This document shows, one piece after another, positions 49,861 to 58,981 of a stretch of DNA of 64,000 bases. Source of the stretch: Parapusillimonas granuli (GTDB lineage: Bacteria; Pseudomonadota; Gammaproteobacteria; Burkholderiales; Burkholderiaceae_B); contig NZ_JACCEM010000011.1 in the NCBI RefSeq assembly GCF_013416525.1, positions 1 to 64,000 of the forward strand. The letters run 5' to 3'. A model generated the notes under the pieces. The model saw nothing but the letters and a program-made list of their open reading frames with translations, made no database searches and was not told where the DNA came from. Numbering within the stretch: position 1 is the first letter of the stretch; each line of letters begins with the position of its first letter. The position numbers were made by a program, and so were the translations under genes.

Positions 49861-50910
49861 ATGCGCTCAACCCTAGAGCCACGGAAACTCGTCGGCACCC
49901 TGCTGGCAGCCGGCTTCGTCGGACTGGCAAGCCTGTCGTCCGCCGCCGTCGCCGCCGACGTGAACCTGTACACGACCCGCGAGCCCAAGCTGATCCAGCC
50001 CTTGCTCGACGAATTCACCAAAGACACCGGCATCAAGGTCAACACCGTCTTCGTCAAGGACGGCCTGATCGAGCGCGTGAAGGCCGAAGGCGAAAAATCG
50101 CCCGCCGACGTCCTCATGACCGTGGACATCGGCAATCTGCTGGACCTGGTCGAGGCCGGCATCACCCAGCCCGTGCAATCCAGCACGCTGAACGAGGTCA
50201 TCCCCGCCAACCTGCGCGGCGCCGACAACCAGTGGTATACCTTGTCGCTGCGCGACCGGGTGGCCTACGTGGCCAAAGACCTCGACGTCAACGCCATCAC
50301 CTACGAAGCCTTCGCCGACCCCAAATGGAAAGGCAAGGTCTGCATACGCTCGGGCCAGCACCCCTACAACACGGCGCTCATCGCCGCCATGATCGCCCAC
50401 GACGGCCCCGAGGCCGCCGAAGCCTGGCTGCGCAACGTCAAGAACAACCTGGCGCGCAAGGCCGCGGGCGGCGACCGCGATGTCGCCCGCGACATCCTGG
50501 GCGGCATCTGCGACATCGGCATCGCCAACGCCTATTACGTCGGGCGCATGAAGAATTCCGAGCCCGGCACCGACGCGCGCAAATGGGGCGACGCCATCAA
50601 GGTCGTGCGGCCCACTTTCGCCAACGAAAAGAGCAAGGGCACCCATGTTAATATCTCGGGCGCTTCCGTGGCCAAGCACGCGCCCAACAAGGACAACGCC
50701 GTCAAGCTGCTCGAATACCTGGTATCGGACAAGGCCCAGAATCTGTACGCCAACGCGAACTACGAATATCCGGTCAGGAAAGGCGTGAAGCTCGACCCGG
50801 TCGTGGCCAGCTTCGGGGAACTGGTGGTCGATCCCTTGCCGCTCACCGAAATTGCGAAGCATCGCAAGCTGGCCAGCGAACTGGTAGACAAAGTTGGATT
50901 CAACAACTAA
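49861..50910 (+). CDS. fbpA: Periplasmic iron(III)-binding protein FbpA
   Basis: A 349-residue ferric-binding protein. GGAG precedes the ATG. The signal peptide (VGTLLAAGFVGLASLSSAAVAA) ends before DVNLYTTREPKL. The iron-ligating tyrosine pair is visible in GIANAYYVGRM, and the FVKDGLIERVKAEGEKSPADV segment is typical of the FutA/FbpA family. It delivers Fe(III) to FbpBC. Controlled by the upstream Fur box and followed by an intrinsic terminator. Confidence 0.95.
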   Translation: MRSTLEPRKLVGTLLAAGFVGLASLSSAAVAADVNLYTTREPKLIQPLLDEFTKDTGIKVNTVFVKDGLIERVKAEGEKSPADVLMTVDIGNLLDLVEAGITQPVQSSTLNEVIPANLRGADNQWYTLSLRDRVAYVAKDLDVNAITYEAFADPKWKGKVCIRSGQHPYNTALIAAMIAHDGPEAAEAWLRNVKNNLARKAAGGDRDVARDILGGICDIGIANAYYVGRMKNSEPGTDARKWGDAIKVVRPTFANEKSKGTHVNISGASVAKHAPNKDNAVKLLEYLVSDKAQNLYANANYEYPVRKGVKLDPVVASFGELVVDPLPLTEIAKHRKLASELVDKVGFNN

Positions 50911-52651
50911 AGACTCTTTTGCTTCCCTCCAGGAAAAGCGGGCGCCACAGCCCGCTTTTTCTCGATTGCCGCAAGATCCGCCGCTGCGCCTGCGCCGGGC
51001 CAGGGCGCTCGAATCGGGCACGGGCTGGCGCCTGGCTTCGCTGCTGGTCGCCGCGGGGGTGGCGGCCCCCCTGGCGGCTTTGCTGTGGTTCGCCCTGCAA
51101 GGCAATCTCGAACACTGGCGGCATTTGCTCGAATTCGTCCTGCCCACGGCGTTCCGCAATACCGCGCTGCTGCTGCTGGGCGTGGGCGTCCTGGTCGGCT
51201 GCCTGGGCGTGGGCAGCGCCTGGTTGATCACCGCCTTCGATTTCCCTACCCGCCGCATGCTTTCCTGGGCGCTGCTGCTGCCCCTGGCGGTGCCCACTTA
51301 CATCGTCGCCTTCGCCTACCTGGACATCCTCCACCCCATCGGCCCGGTGCAGACCGCCATACGGGAACTGCTGGGCTACACCAGCCCGCGCCAGTTCCGG
51401 CTGCCCGACCTGCGCTCCCTGCTGGGCGCGATCCTGCTGCTGGGCTTCGTGCTCTACCCCTACGTCTACCTCAGCACGCGCGTCATGTTCGCCACCCAGG
51501 CGGCCAGCCTGATCGAAGCGGCGCGCGTCCTGGGCGCCGGCGGGCGCGGCGCCTTCCTGCGGGTCGCCCTGCCCATGGCGCGGCCGGCGATCGCCGTCGG
51601 CATCAGTCTGGCTTTGCTGGAAACGCTGAACGACATCGGCGCCTCCGAATTCCTGGGCATCCAGACCCTGACGGTCTCGGTCTACACCACCTGGGTCACG
51701 CGCTCGGACCTGGCCGGCGCGGCCCAGATCGCGCTGGCCATGCTGGCCATCGTCGCCGTCCTGATCCTAGTCGAGCGCCACGGCCGCCGGCGCCAGCGCT
51801 ACGCCAGCACCCAGCGCACGCGTTCCATACGGCCCCGCCGCCTGAAGGGCTCCGCCGCCCTGCTCGCTTTCGGGCTGGGCTGGGCGCCGGTCGTCATCGG
51901 CTTCATCGCTCCGTCGATCTACCTGCTGAGCGAAACCCTCAAGCACTTCCATACGGTGGGTTCGGTGTCCGACCAGCTGCTGCTGAGCGCCTACAACACC
52001 GCCAGGATCGCCTTCATCGCCACCCTGGCCACCCTGGCGGCCGGCCTGGCCGTCGCCTGGGCGGCCAGATCCCAGCGGCAAGGCAAGGGCCCGCGGCTGC
52101 CCAAGCTGTCCGCCCGCCTGGCCACCAGCGGCTACGCCATTCCCGGCACGGTGCTGGCCATCGGCCTGCTCACGCCGCTCATGCTGATCGACGGCCTGGG
52201 GTCGTGGCTGTGGCAGCGTCTGGGCCATCCCGATCCGGGGCTGCTGCTGATGGGCACCAGCACCGCCCTGGTGTGCGCCTACGCCATACGCTTCCTGGCC
52301 ATCTCCATCGGGGGCATCGAATCGGGCCTGGCACGCATTCCGCCGTCCATGGAACAGGCGGCGCGCCTGTTGGGCGAAACGCCGGGCGGCGCGCTCCGGC
52401 GCATCCATCTGCCCTTGCTGCGGCCGGCGCTGGGCGCGGCGGCGCTGCTGATCTTCGTCGATGCCATGAAGGAGCTGCCCGCCACGCTTTTGTTGCGGCC
52501 CGTCAATTTCGATACACTTTCGACCTGGCTTTACGCCGAGGCGGCGCGCGGCACCTACGAAGAAGGCGCCGTCGCGGCGCTGGCCATCGTCGTGGCGGGC
52601 CTGCTGCCCGTGATCCTGCTCGCTCGCGCCCAGCTGCGGCCCACCCATTAA
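50894..52651 (+). CDS. fbpB: Iron(III) ABC transporter permease FbpB (two fused membrane domains; start uncertain)
   Basis: An inner-membrane permease of about 560-585 residues with two BPD_transp_1 halves. EAA loops are IEAARVLGAGGRGAFLRVALP and EQAARLLGETPGGALRRIHLP. The called TTG (50894) lies inside fbpA and before an intrinsic terminator; another TTG at 50966 lies just after it. Neither has a good ribosome site and no ATG precedes the first helix (WRLASLLVAAGVAAPLAALL). The N-terminal 35 residues may therefore be untranslated. Confidence 0.9.
   Translation: MDSTTKDSFASLQEKRAPQPAFSRLPQDPPLRLRRARALESGTGWRLASLLVAAGVAAPLAALLWFALQGNLEHWRHLLEFVLPTAFRNTALLLLGVGVLVGCLGVGSAWLITAFDFPTRRMLSWALLLPLAVPTYIVAFAYLDILHPIGPVQTAIRELLGYTSPRQFRLPDLRSLLGAILLLGFVLYPYVYLSTRVMFATQAASLIEAARVLGAGGRGAFLRVALPMARPAIAVGISLALLETLNDIGASEFLGIQTLTVSVYTTWVTRSDLAGAAQIALAMLAIVAVLILVERHGRRRQRYASTQRTRSIRPRRLKGSAALLAFGLGWAPVVIGFIAPSIYLLSETLKHFHTVGSVSDQLLLSAYNTARIAFIATLATLAAGLAVAWAARSQRQGKGPRLPKLSARLATSGYAIPGTVLAIGLLTPLMLIDGLGSWLWQRLGHPDPGLLLMGTSTALVCAYAIRFLAISIGGIESGLARIPPSMEQAARLLGETPGGALRRIHLPLLRPALGAAALLIFVDAMKELPATLLLRPVNFDTLSTWLYAEAARGTYEEGAVAALAIVVAGLLPVILLARAQLRPTH
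50934..50960 (+). terminator. Rho-independent terminator/attenuator after fbpA
   Basis: AAAAGCGGGC pairs perfectly over 10 bp with GCCCGCTTTT around the loop GCCACA, ending in a TTTTT run, 24 bp past the fbpA stop. It is a textbook intrinsic terminator. It should stop most transcripts after the binding protein gene, with read-through into fbpBC. Confidence 0.88.
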
Positions 52652-52672
52652 GCATCCATACGAAAAACCGGC

Positions 52673-53455
52673 ATGACCGATCTGCTCACACTGGACCACA
52701 TCAGCCTGTCCTATGAAACCGAGGGCGGCCTGGTTCCGGTCGTGCGCGATTTGTCGCTGGGCCTGGAAAAAGGCGCCATAGGCTGCCTGCTGGGCGCCTC
52801 GGGCTGCGGCAAGACGACCGTGCTGCGGGCCATCGCCGGCTTCGAGCCGCTGCGCGCGGGCCGCATCCTGCTGGGCGGCGCCGTGCTGTCCGAGCCCGGC
52901 CGGCAGGTGGCGCCCGAGCACCGGCACGTGGGCATGATGTTCCAGGACTACGCCCTGTTCCCCCATCTCAGCGTGGAGAAGAACATCGCCTTCGGCTTGC
53001 GCAAGCGCCCCAAGGCCTGGCGCGAGCAGCGCGTGAAAGAACTGCTGGCCCTCACCGGGCTGGAAGGCTCGGCGCAGCGCTATCCGCACGAACTTTCGGG
53101 CGGCCAGCAGCAGCGCGTGGCGCTCGCCCGCGCGCTGGCGCCCGAGCCCGAGCTGCTGCTGCTGGACGAGCCGTTTTCCAATCTGGACGTCGACACCCGC
53201 GAGCGCCTGGCGTTCGAAGTGCGCGACATCCTGAAGAAGACCGGCCACACCGCCATACTGGTGACGCACAATCAGGCCGAGGCCTTCGCCATCGCCGACA
53301 AGATCGGCGTGATGCAGGCGGGCACCATCGTGCAATGGGATACACCCTACGGGCTGCATCACCATCCGGTCAACGACTATGTGGCCGATTTCATCAAGCG
53401 CGAAGCCTTGATGGCCCAGCGCGCCCAGGCCTATCTGCGCGGCGAAGCCAGTTGA
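52673..53455 (+). CDS. fbpC: Iron(III) ABC transporter ATP-binding protein FbpC (short form)
   Basis: A 260-residue ATPase. Walker A GASGCGKTT, signature LSGGQQQRVALARA, Walker B LLLLDEPFSNLDVD and VTHNQAEAF are intact. FbpC proteins are often near 350 residues; this one ends after the nucleotide-binding domain and lacks the C-terminal TOBE regulatory domain. It lies 21 bp after fbpB. Confidence 0.94.
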   Translation: MTDLLTLDHISLSYETEGGLVPVVRDLSLGLEKGAIGCLLGASGCGKTTVLRAIAGFEPLRAGRILLGGAVLSEPGRQVAPEHRHVGMMFQDYALFPHLSVEKNIAFGLRKRPKAWREQRVKELLALTGLEGSAQRYPHELSGGQQQRVALARALAPEPELLLLDEPFSNLDVDTRERLAFEVRDILKKTGHTAILVTHNQAEAFAIADKIGVMQAGTIVQWDTPYGLHHHPVNDYVADFIKREALMAQRAQAYLRGEAS

Positions 53456-53503
53456 AGGCCAGGCCCGTGCCGCAAGCGGCCTGAGCCCCGGGGCCCGGCC
53501 CGC

Positions 53504-53546
53504 CTAGGGCCTGTTGACGCTAAAAGGCAGGCGTCACCGGCCCTAG
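53504..53546. terminator. Bidirectional terminator between fbpC and ntrC
   Basis: CTAGGGCC (53504-53511) pairs with GGCCCTAG (53539-53546), and TGACGC pairs with GCGTCA inside it. The structure covers the ntrC stop codon in the convergent gap. Confidence 0.5.
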
Positions 53547-55018
53547 TCGCTTATCCCCAGTTCCGCGCACTTGCGGGTCAGCGTGTTGCGCCCTATGCCC
53601 AGGCGCTGGGCGGCTTCCATGCGCCGGCCCCTGCTGTAATCCAGCGCCGTCTCCAGCAGCACGCGCTCGAAATCGCGCGCCAGCGTGGCCATGACCGCCG
53701 GCTCGTTGCGCGCGAGGCGGCGGCCCACCTCGCGGGCCAGCGGCTCCAGCCATTCGGGGGACGGCGGCTCGGCCGCCGGCGCATCCGGCGCCAGGGCGCC
53801 GCCATCCTGCGCGGCCGCCGAGCCCGTCGGCGCGGCACCGCGCTCCTGCCAGGCCAGGATCTCCGGCGGCAAATCCTTGGGTTCGATCACCTGGCCGGAC
53901 GACATCACCGTCAGCCATTGGCAGAAGTTTTCGAGCTGGCGGATATTGCCGGGGTAGTCGAAGGCGCTCAAGGCGCGCAGGGCCTCGGGCGTCAGGCGGC
54001 GCACGGGAACCCCCATGTCGGCCGCGCTATGCTGCAGGAACAGCCGGACCAGGGCGGGAATGTCTTCCTTGCGCTCGCGCAGCGGCGGCAGGCGCAGGCG
54101 GATGACGTTCAGGCGATGGAACAGGTCTTCGCGGAACCGTCCTTCGGCCACCCGCTGCTCCAGCGGCTGGTGCGTCGCCGCGACGATGCGCACGTCGGCC
54201 CGGATCGCCTGCGAGCCGCCCACCCGGTAGAAGCTGCCTTCGGCCAGCACGCGCAGCAGGCGCGTCTGGAGCTCGAAGGGCATGTCGCCGATCTCGTCCA
54301 GGAACAGGGTGCCGCCGCCGGCTTCTTCGAAGCGCCCGCGACGCTGCTGGGTCGCGCCGGTGAAGGCGCCGCGCTCGTGGCCGAACAATTCGGCTTCGAG
54401 CAGGTCCTTGGGGATGGCCGCGGCGTTCAAGGCCACGAAAGGCCCGCCGGCGCGGTTGCTGTGCTCGTGCAGGGCGCGGGCGATGAGTTCCTTGCCCGTG
54501 CCCGACTCGCCGGTGATCAGCACGGTGGCCGCGCTCGACGCCAGGCGGCCTATCGCGCGGAACACCTCCTGCATGGCCGGCGCCAAGGATTGCATCATGA
54601 TCCGCCCCGCGGCGGCCGCGCCGCCGCCCGTGTCCGGCACGGCGGCATCGTCGGGCTCCGCCGTTTGCGCGGCGCGCCGTATCAAGGACAGCGCCACATT
54701 GACGTCGAAAGGCTTGGGCAGGTAATCGAACGCGCCTTTCTGGAATGCCTCGACCGTGCTGTTCAGGTCGGAGAACGCCGTCATGACGATGACCGGCAGG
54801 CCGGGATGCTCGCGCTTGATCCGCTGCAGGAGCGCCAGGCCGTCCTGGCCGGGCATGCGCACGTCGGTCACCAGCACCGCGGGCGCGCCGTCCTGGAGCG
54901 CGTCCAGGGCTTCGGCCGCCGAGGCGAAGCTGCGGACGGGCATGGATGCCCGTGCCAGCGCTTTTTCCAGCACCCAGCGTATGCTCTGGTCGTCGTCAAC
55001 AATCCATACCGCTTTCAT
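53543..55018 (-). CDS. ntrC: Nitrogen regulation response regulator NtrC (sigma-54 activator)
   Basis: A 491-residue enhancer-binding protein. The receiver domain (1-120) has D9, phospho-acceptor D52 and K102. The AAA+ domain has Walker A GESGTGKE (170-177), the sigma-54 contact GAFTGA (217-222) and FLDEIGDMP. A Fis-type HTH is at the C-terminus (RMEAAQRLGIGRNTLTRKCAEL). The long linker after the AAA+ domain is alanine/proline-rich. Its ATG overlaps the ntrB stop (ATGA). Confidence 0.96.
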   Translation of the reverse strand: MKAVWIVDDDQSIRWVLEKALARASMPVRSFASAAEALDALQDGAPAVLVTDVRMPGQDGLALLQRIKREHPGLPVIVMTAFSDLNSTVEAFQKGAFDYLPKPFDVNVALSLIRRAAQTAEPDDAAVPDTGGGAAAAGRIMMQSLAPAMQEVFRAIGRLASSAATVLITGESGTGKELIARALHEHSNRAGGPFVALNAAAIPKDLLEAELFGHERGAFTGATQQRRGRFEEAGGGTLFLDEIGDMPFELQTRLLRVLAEGSFYRVGGSQAIRADVRIVAATHQPLEQRVAEGRFREDLFHRLNVIRLRLPPLRERKEDIPALVRLFLQHSAADMGVPVRRLTPEALRALSAFDYPGNIRQLENFCQWLTVMSSGQVIEPKDLPPEILAWQERGAAPTGSAAAQDGGALAPDAPAAEPPSPEWLEPLAREVGRRLARNEPAVMATLARDFERVLLETALDYSRGRRMEAAQRLGIGRNTLTRKCAELGISD

Positions 55019-56064
55019 GCTTGCTCCAAAGGCAGGATCATCCTGAATTCGGTTCGTCCCGGGACTGAATCGAACTCCACGACGCCGCCATGCTGCTGGA
55101 CGAACTCCTGCGCCAGGCTCAACCCGAGCCCGGTGCCGCTCGCCCTGCCCGTGACCAGGGGGTGGAAGATCTTGCCGTGCAGGTCCGCCGGCACGCCCGG
55201 CCCATTGTCTATCACCGACACCACGATGCCCAGCTTGGCCGGGCCCGACGCCAGCAGCGGCCGGCGCCCGACGCGGGTGCGCAGGGTGATCTCGCCCGCC
55301 GCCCGCGCCCCGCTTTCATCGAGCGCCTGCGCGGCATTGCGCGCCATGTTCAGCAAGGCCTGCATCAATCGCTCGCGGTCGCCCGCCAGCTCGGGCGCCG
55401 ACGCGTCGTAGTCGCGGATGAATTCGATTCCCGGGAACTCCGAGCGGACCAGCGTGTACACCCGTTCGCAGATCTCGTGGATGTTGAAATACGTTTTTTT
55501 CAGCGTGGCGCCCTGCGGCGCGATGAGGCGGTCCACCAGCCCGGCCAGCCGGTCGGCCTCGGCGATGATCACCTGCGTGTATTCGCGCAGGGAATCCGCG
55601 GCCAGTTCGGCCTCCAGCAATTGCGCCGCCCCGCGGATGCCGCCCAAGGGGTTCTTGACCTCGTGGGCGAGATTGCGCAGGGACTCGCGCTGCGTGGCGA
55701 GTTCTTTGCTGAGCTGCCGGTGCCGGTCCAGCAGGACGTGGTGCTCCAGCACCCGCACCTCCAGCAAGGCGGCCCATTCCTGCTTCTGCAGGGGCACGAC
55801 GGCCAGGCTGACGGGCACCAGGTCGCCGCGCCGCTCGACCGCCAGGTCCTGGCGCAAGACGCCGAACTTGCCGCGGATCGCGTCGGGCAGACGGGCCGCC
55901 AGTTCCGGATCCCCGCCGAACAGCTGGTCCACCGGACGGCCCAGCAACTGCCTGCGCGAGACGCTGAACAATTCCTGCGCCGCGGTGTTTGCGTGCTGGA
56001 CGCGGCCCGCCTCGTCCAGCAGCAGCACCGCCGTCGACAAGAGGTCGTAGCCGGCCACGTCCAT
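55015..56064 (-). CDS. ntrB: Nitrogen sensor histidine kinase/phosphatase NtrB (GlnL)
   Basis: A 349-residue cytoplasmic kinase without membrane helices. An N-terminal PAS domain (TAVLLLDEAGRVQHANTAAQELF) precedes the H-box with H134 in LAHEVKNPLGGIRGAAQLL, and ATPase motifs NMARNAAQAL, DNGPGVP and GTGLGLSLAQEF. It phosphorylates or dephosphorylates NtrC in response to PII. It lies 73 bp after glnA with an intervening hairpin. Confidence 0.96.
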   Translation of the reverse strand: MDVAGYDLLSTAVLLLDEAGRVQHANTAAQELFSVSRRQLLGRPVDQLFGGDPELAARLPDAIRGKFGVLRQDLAVERRGDLVPVSLAVVPLQKQEWAALLEVRVLEHHVLLDRHRQLSKELATQRESLRNLAHEVKNPLGGIRGAAQLLEAELAADSLREYTQVIIAEADRLAGLVDRLIAPQGATLKKTYFNIHEICERVYTLVRSEFPGIEFIRDYDASAPELAGDRERLMQALLNMARNAAQALDESGARAAGEITLRTRVGRRPLLASGPAKLGIVVSVIDNGPGVPADLHGKIFHPLVTGRASGTGLGLSLAQEFVQQHGGVVEFDSVPGRTEFRMILPLEQA

Positions 56065-56096
56065 GCTTGCACCCAGGGCTTGTTGGCCTGGCAGGA

Positions 56097-56131
56097 GGGG
56101 CGGCCCGACCCGTTGACGGGCGGGCCGCCCC
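56097..56131 (-). terminator. Attenuating hairpin between glnA and ntrB
   Basis: An 11-bp GC stem (56097-56107 with 56121-56131) is topped by a CCCGT/ACGGG inner stem, beginning 6 bp after the glnA stop. No U-tract follows, so partial termination with read-through to ntrBC is the likely role. Confidence 0.55.
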
Positions 56132-56137
56132 GCATGC

Positions 56138-57550
56138 TCAGAGGCTGTAGTACATATCGAACTCGACCGGATGGGGCGTCATGCGCAGGCGCGTGATTTC
56201 ACCCATCTTGAGTTCGATGTAGGCGTCGAGCATGTCGTTGCTGAACACGCCGCCGCGGGTCAGGAACTCGCGGTCGCGGTCCAGCGCCTCCAGGGCTTCT
56301 TCGAGCGAGACGCAGACGGTGGGGATCTTCGCGTCTTCTTCGGGCGGCAGATCGTACAGGTTCTTGTCCGCCGGGTCGCCGGGATGGATCTTGTTCTGCA
56401 CGCCGTCCAGCCCCGCCATCATCAGCGCCGCGAATGCCAGGTAGGGGTTGGCCATGGGGTCCGGGAAGCGCGCTTCGACGCGCCGCGCCTTGGGGCTGCC
56501 CACATAGGGGATGCGGATGGACGCCGAGCGGTTGCGCGCCGAATACGCCAGCTTGACCGGCGCCTCGTAGTGCGGCACCAGGCGCTTGTACGAATTGGTG
56601 CTGGGGTTGGTGATGGCATTCAGCGCCCTGGCGTGCTTGATGATGCCGCCGATGTAGTACAGCGCGAATTCCGACAGGCCGGCGTAGCCGTTGCCGGCGA
56701 AGAGGTTCTGGCCGTCCTTCCAGATGGACTGGTGCACGTGCATGCCCGACCCGTTGTCGCCAACGATGGGCTTGGGCATGAAGGTGGCCGTCTTGCCATA
56801 GACGTGCGCCACGTTGTGCACGGTGTATTTCAGGATCTGGCTCCAGTCGGCGCGTTCCACCAGGGTGCTGAACCGCGTGCCGATCTCGAGCTGGCCGGGG
56901 CCGGCGACCTCGTGGTGGTGCACTTCGACCGGAACGCCCTGCTGCTCCAGCAGCAGGCACATTTCGGAACGCATGTCATGGAAGGAGTCGACCGGCGGCA
57001 CGGGAACGTAGCCGCCCTTGACGCCCGGACGGTGCCCCATGTTGCCGCCTTCCAGATCCAGCCCGCGCGACCACGAGGCCTCTTCGGACTTGATCTTGAC
57101 GAAGGAGCCGGACATGTCGTCGTTCCAGGTGATGCCGTCGAAGACGAAGAATTCGGGCTCGGGGCCGAAAAACGCGGTATCGCCCAGGCCGCTGGACTTC
57201 AGATAGGCCTCGGCGCGCTTGGCCAGCGAGCGCGGGTCGCGATCATAGCCTTTCAGGTCGGAAGGCTCGACCACGTCGCAGGTCAGGTTGAGCGTGGGCT
57301 CTTCGCGGAACGGATCCATGCGCATCGAACGGGGATCCGGAATGAGCACCATGTCGGAGGCTTCGATGCCTTTCCAGCCGGCGATCGACGAGCCGTCGAA
57401 CGCGACGCCGGCTTCCAGCTTTTCTTCGTCCACCGTATGGGCGGGCACCGTGAGGTGATGCTCTTTGCCCAGGGTATCCGTAAAACGAAAATCGACAAAA
57501 GTCACTTCGCGTTCGGCGATCAATTTCAAGACATCTTCGGGGGTGGACAT
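56138..57550 (-). CDS. glnA: Glutamine synthetase type I
   Basis: A 470-residue dodecameric GlnA making glutamine from glutamate, ammonia and ATP. The ATG at 57550 has AGGAG eight bases upstream; the longer open frame runs over the promoter and is rejected. Motifs include [17 protein letters not shown], the ATP region [18 protein letters not shown] and the adenylylation site Y399 in NLYDLPPEE, so activity should be controlled by GlnE. Expression is from the sigma-54 promoter just upstream. Confidence 0.98.
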   Translation of the reverse strand: MSTPEDVLKLIAEREVTFVDFRFTDTLGKEHHLTVPAHTVDEEKLEAGVAFDGSSIAGWKGIEASDMVLIPDPRSMRMDPFREEPTLNLTCDVVEPSDLKGYDRDPRSLAKRAEAYLKSSGLGDTAFFGPEPEFFVFDGITWNDDMSGSFVKIKSEEASWSRGLDLEGGNMGHRPGVKGGYVPVPPVDSFHDMRSEMCLLLEQQGVPVEVHHHEVAGPGQLEIGTRFSTLVERADWSQILKYTVHNVAHVYGKTATFMPKPIVGDNGSGMHVHQSIWKDGQNLFAGNGYAGLSEFALYYIGGIIKHARALNAITNPSTNSYKRLVPHYEAPVKLAYSARNRSASIRIPYVGSPKARRVEARFPDPMANPYLAFAALMMAGLDGVQNKIHPGDPADKNLYDLPPEEDAKIPTVCVSLEEALEALDRDREFLTRGGVFSNDMLDAYIELKMGEITRLRMTPHPVEFDMYYSL

Positions 57551-57606
57551 AGAAAAGGCTCCTGAACCAGTAAAACCACAAGAATGAGTAAAGACACCAG
57601 GCATTA

Positions 57607-57621
57607 CGCAAACGCCGTGCC
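57607..57621 (-). promoter_or_regulatory. Sigma-54 (-24/-12) promoter of glnA
   Basis: On the minus strand TGGCAC-GGCGT-TTGC matches the consensus TGGCAC-N5-TTGC exactly. The predicted start is near 57595, about 45 nt before the glnA ATG. Confidence 0.82.
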
Positions 57622-57691
57622 AGTTTTGAGCCCCGCGAACGCGCAGCTTGACCGCCCCGATGACATGGCAATACACCAAACCGGGGCGGCC

Positions 57692-57708
57692 GGCACCATC
57701 ATGGTGCA
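57692..57708. promoter_or_regulatory. NtrC-binding dyad upstream of glnA
   Basis: GGCACC-ATCAT-GGTGCA fits the NtrC site pattern TGCACY-N5-GGTGCR read on the minus strand and contains a perfect GCACCAT/ATGGTGC inverted repeat. Its centre is about 105 bp upstream of the predicted start, similar to the enhancer position at enteric glnA. A partial second TGCAC element lies about 13 bp further upstream. Confidence 0.75.
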
Positions 57709-57739
57709 AATTTTAGTGCAAAACGCGGCGCGCAACGGT

Positions 57740-58978
57740 TCAATCCAGAAACTCCGCCAGCAGGTCGTTCAGAAAGGCCCAGCCCAGGGGCGTGGCGCGC
57801 AGGCGTGCCGGATCGGGATCCAGCAAGCCCTTCGCCGTGGCCCGTTCTATGGCCGGCGCGATGGCGAACAGGGACTGCCCGGTGCGCTCGACGAAACTGC
57901 CGCGCTCGACGCCCTCCTTCAGGCGCAAGGCGTTGAGCATGAACTCGAAACCCAGCTCCTTCCATTGCACCGGCCGGTCCTCGGCAAGATGGCTGCCGTC
58001 GCGCCGCAAGGCCTTTTCCATCCATGAGGCCGGATTCTTCAGCTTGGCCTGGCGCACGATGCGGTCATGGAAGGAAAGCTTGCCGTGCGCCCCGGGCCCC
58101 ACGCCCAGGTAATCGCCGAACTCCCAGTAATTGACGTTGTGCCGGCAGCGCCCGCCCGGCTTGGCATAGGCGGAGATTTCGTAACGCTCCCAGCCTTGGG
58201 CGGCCGCGGCGTCGGCGATCAATTCCTGCATGGCGGCGCCGGTGTCGTCGTCGGGAAGCGCGGGCGGATACTTCGCAAAGACCGTGTTGGGCTCGAGCGT
58301 CAGGTGGTACAGGGACAGGTGCTCGGTTCCGAACGCCATGGCCTGGCGCAGGTCGCGCTCGCACTCCTCCAGCGTCTGGCCCGGCAAGGCGAACATCAGG
58401 TCCAGGTTGACCCGCGGCACGGCGCGCTGGGCCATCTCGATGGCCGCCCTGGCCTGCCTTGCGTCGTGTATGCGTCCCAAGGCCTTCAAGGCGCGGTCGT
58501 CGAAGCTCTGGATGCCCAGCGACATCCGGTTCACGCCGCTGGCGGCGTAATCCCGGAAGCGCCCGGCTTCGGCGGCGCCCGGGTTGGCTTCCATGGTGAT
58601 CTCGGCATCGGGCAGCACATTCAGGCAGGCCCGGAACATCGCCAGCATGCGGTCCAGGCCCGCCGCAGACAGCAGGCTGGGCGTTCCGCCGCCGATGAAG
58701 ATGGAAATCACCTGCCGGCCCCACACCAGGGGCAGGGCCTGTTCCAGGTCCGCTTGCAGGGCTTCCAGGTAATCGCGCTCGGGCAGCTCGCCCTTCAGCT
58801 CGTGCGAATTGAAGTCGCAGTACGGGCATTTCCGCAGGCACCACGGCACGTGCACGTACAGCGACAAAGGAGGCAGGCTGGACAGGATGGTCCGGCCGCC
58901 CGGCCCGGGAATCACGCCGGGCTTGCGGGCCGCCAGAACGGCTTCCGGGCCCGGATTCCGCTGGACGATGGTGGCCAT
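57740..58978 (-). CDS. hemW: HemW-like radical SAM haem chaperone (formerly oxygen-independent coproporphyrinogen oxidase-like)
   Basis: A 412-residue radical SAM protein. The 4Fe-4S cysteines are C47, C51 and C54 in WCLRKCPYCDF, the three-cysteine pattern of HemW rather than the HemN form with an additional cysteine. Other motifs are IFIGGGTPSLL and SLGIQSFDDRAL. It starts 3 bp after rdgB, so the two are coupled. The first 30 residues are an unconserved proline-rich lead. Confidence 0.94.
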   Translation of the reverse strand: MATIVQRNPGPEAVLAARKPGVIPGPGGRTILSSLPPLSLYVHVPWCLRKCPYCDFNSHELKGELPERDYLEALQADLEQALPLVWGRQVISIFIGGGTPSLLSAAGLDRMLAMFRACLNVLPDAEITMEANPGAAEAGRFRDYAASGVNRMSLGIQSFDDRALKALGRIHDARQARAAIEMAQRAVPRVNLDLMFALPGQTLEECERDLRQAMAFGTEHLSLYHLTLEPNTVFAKYPPALPDDDTGAAMQELIADAAAAQGWERYEISAYAKPGGRCRHNVNYWEFGDYLGVGPGAHGKLSFHDRIVRQAKLKNPASWMEKALRRDGSHLAEDRPVQWKELGFEFMLNALRLKEGVERGSFVERTGQSLFAIAPAIERATAKGLLDPDPARLRATPLGWAFLNDLLAEFLD

Positions 58979-58981
58979 GGG

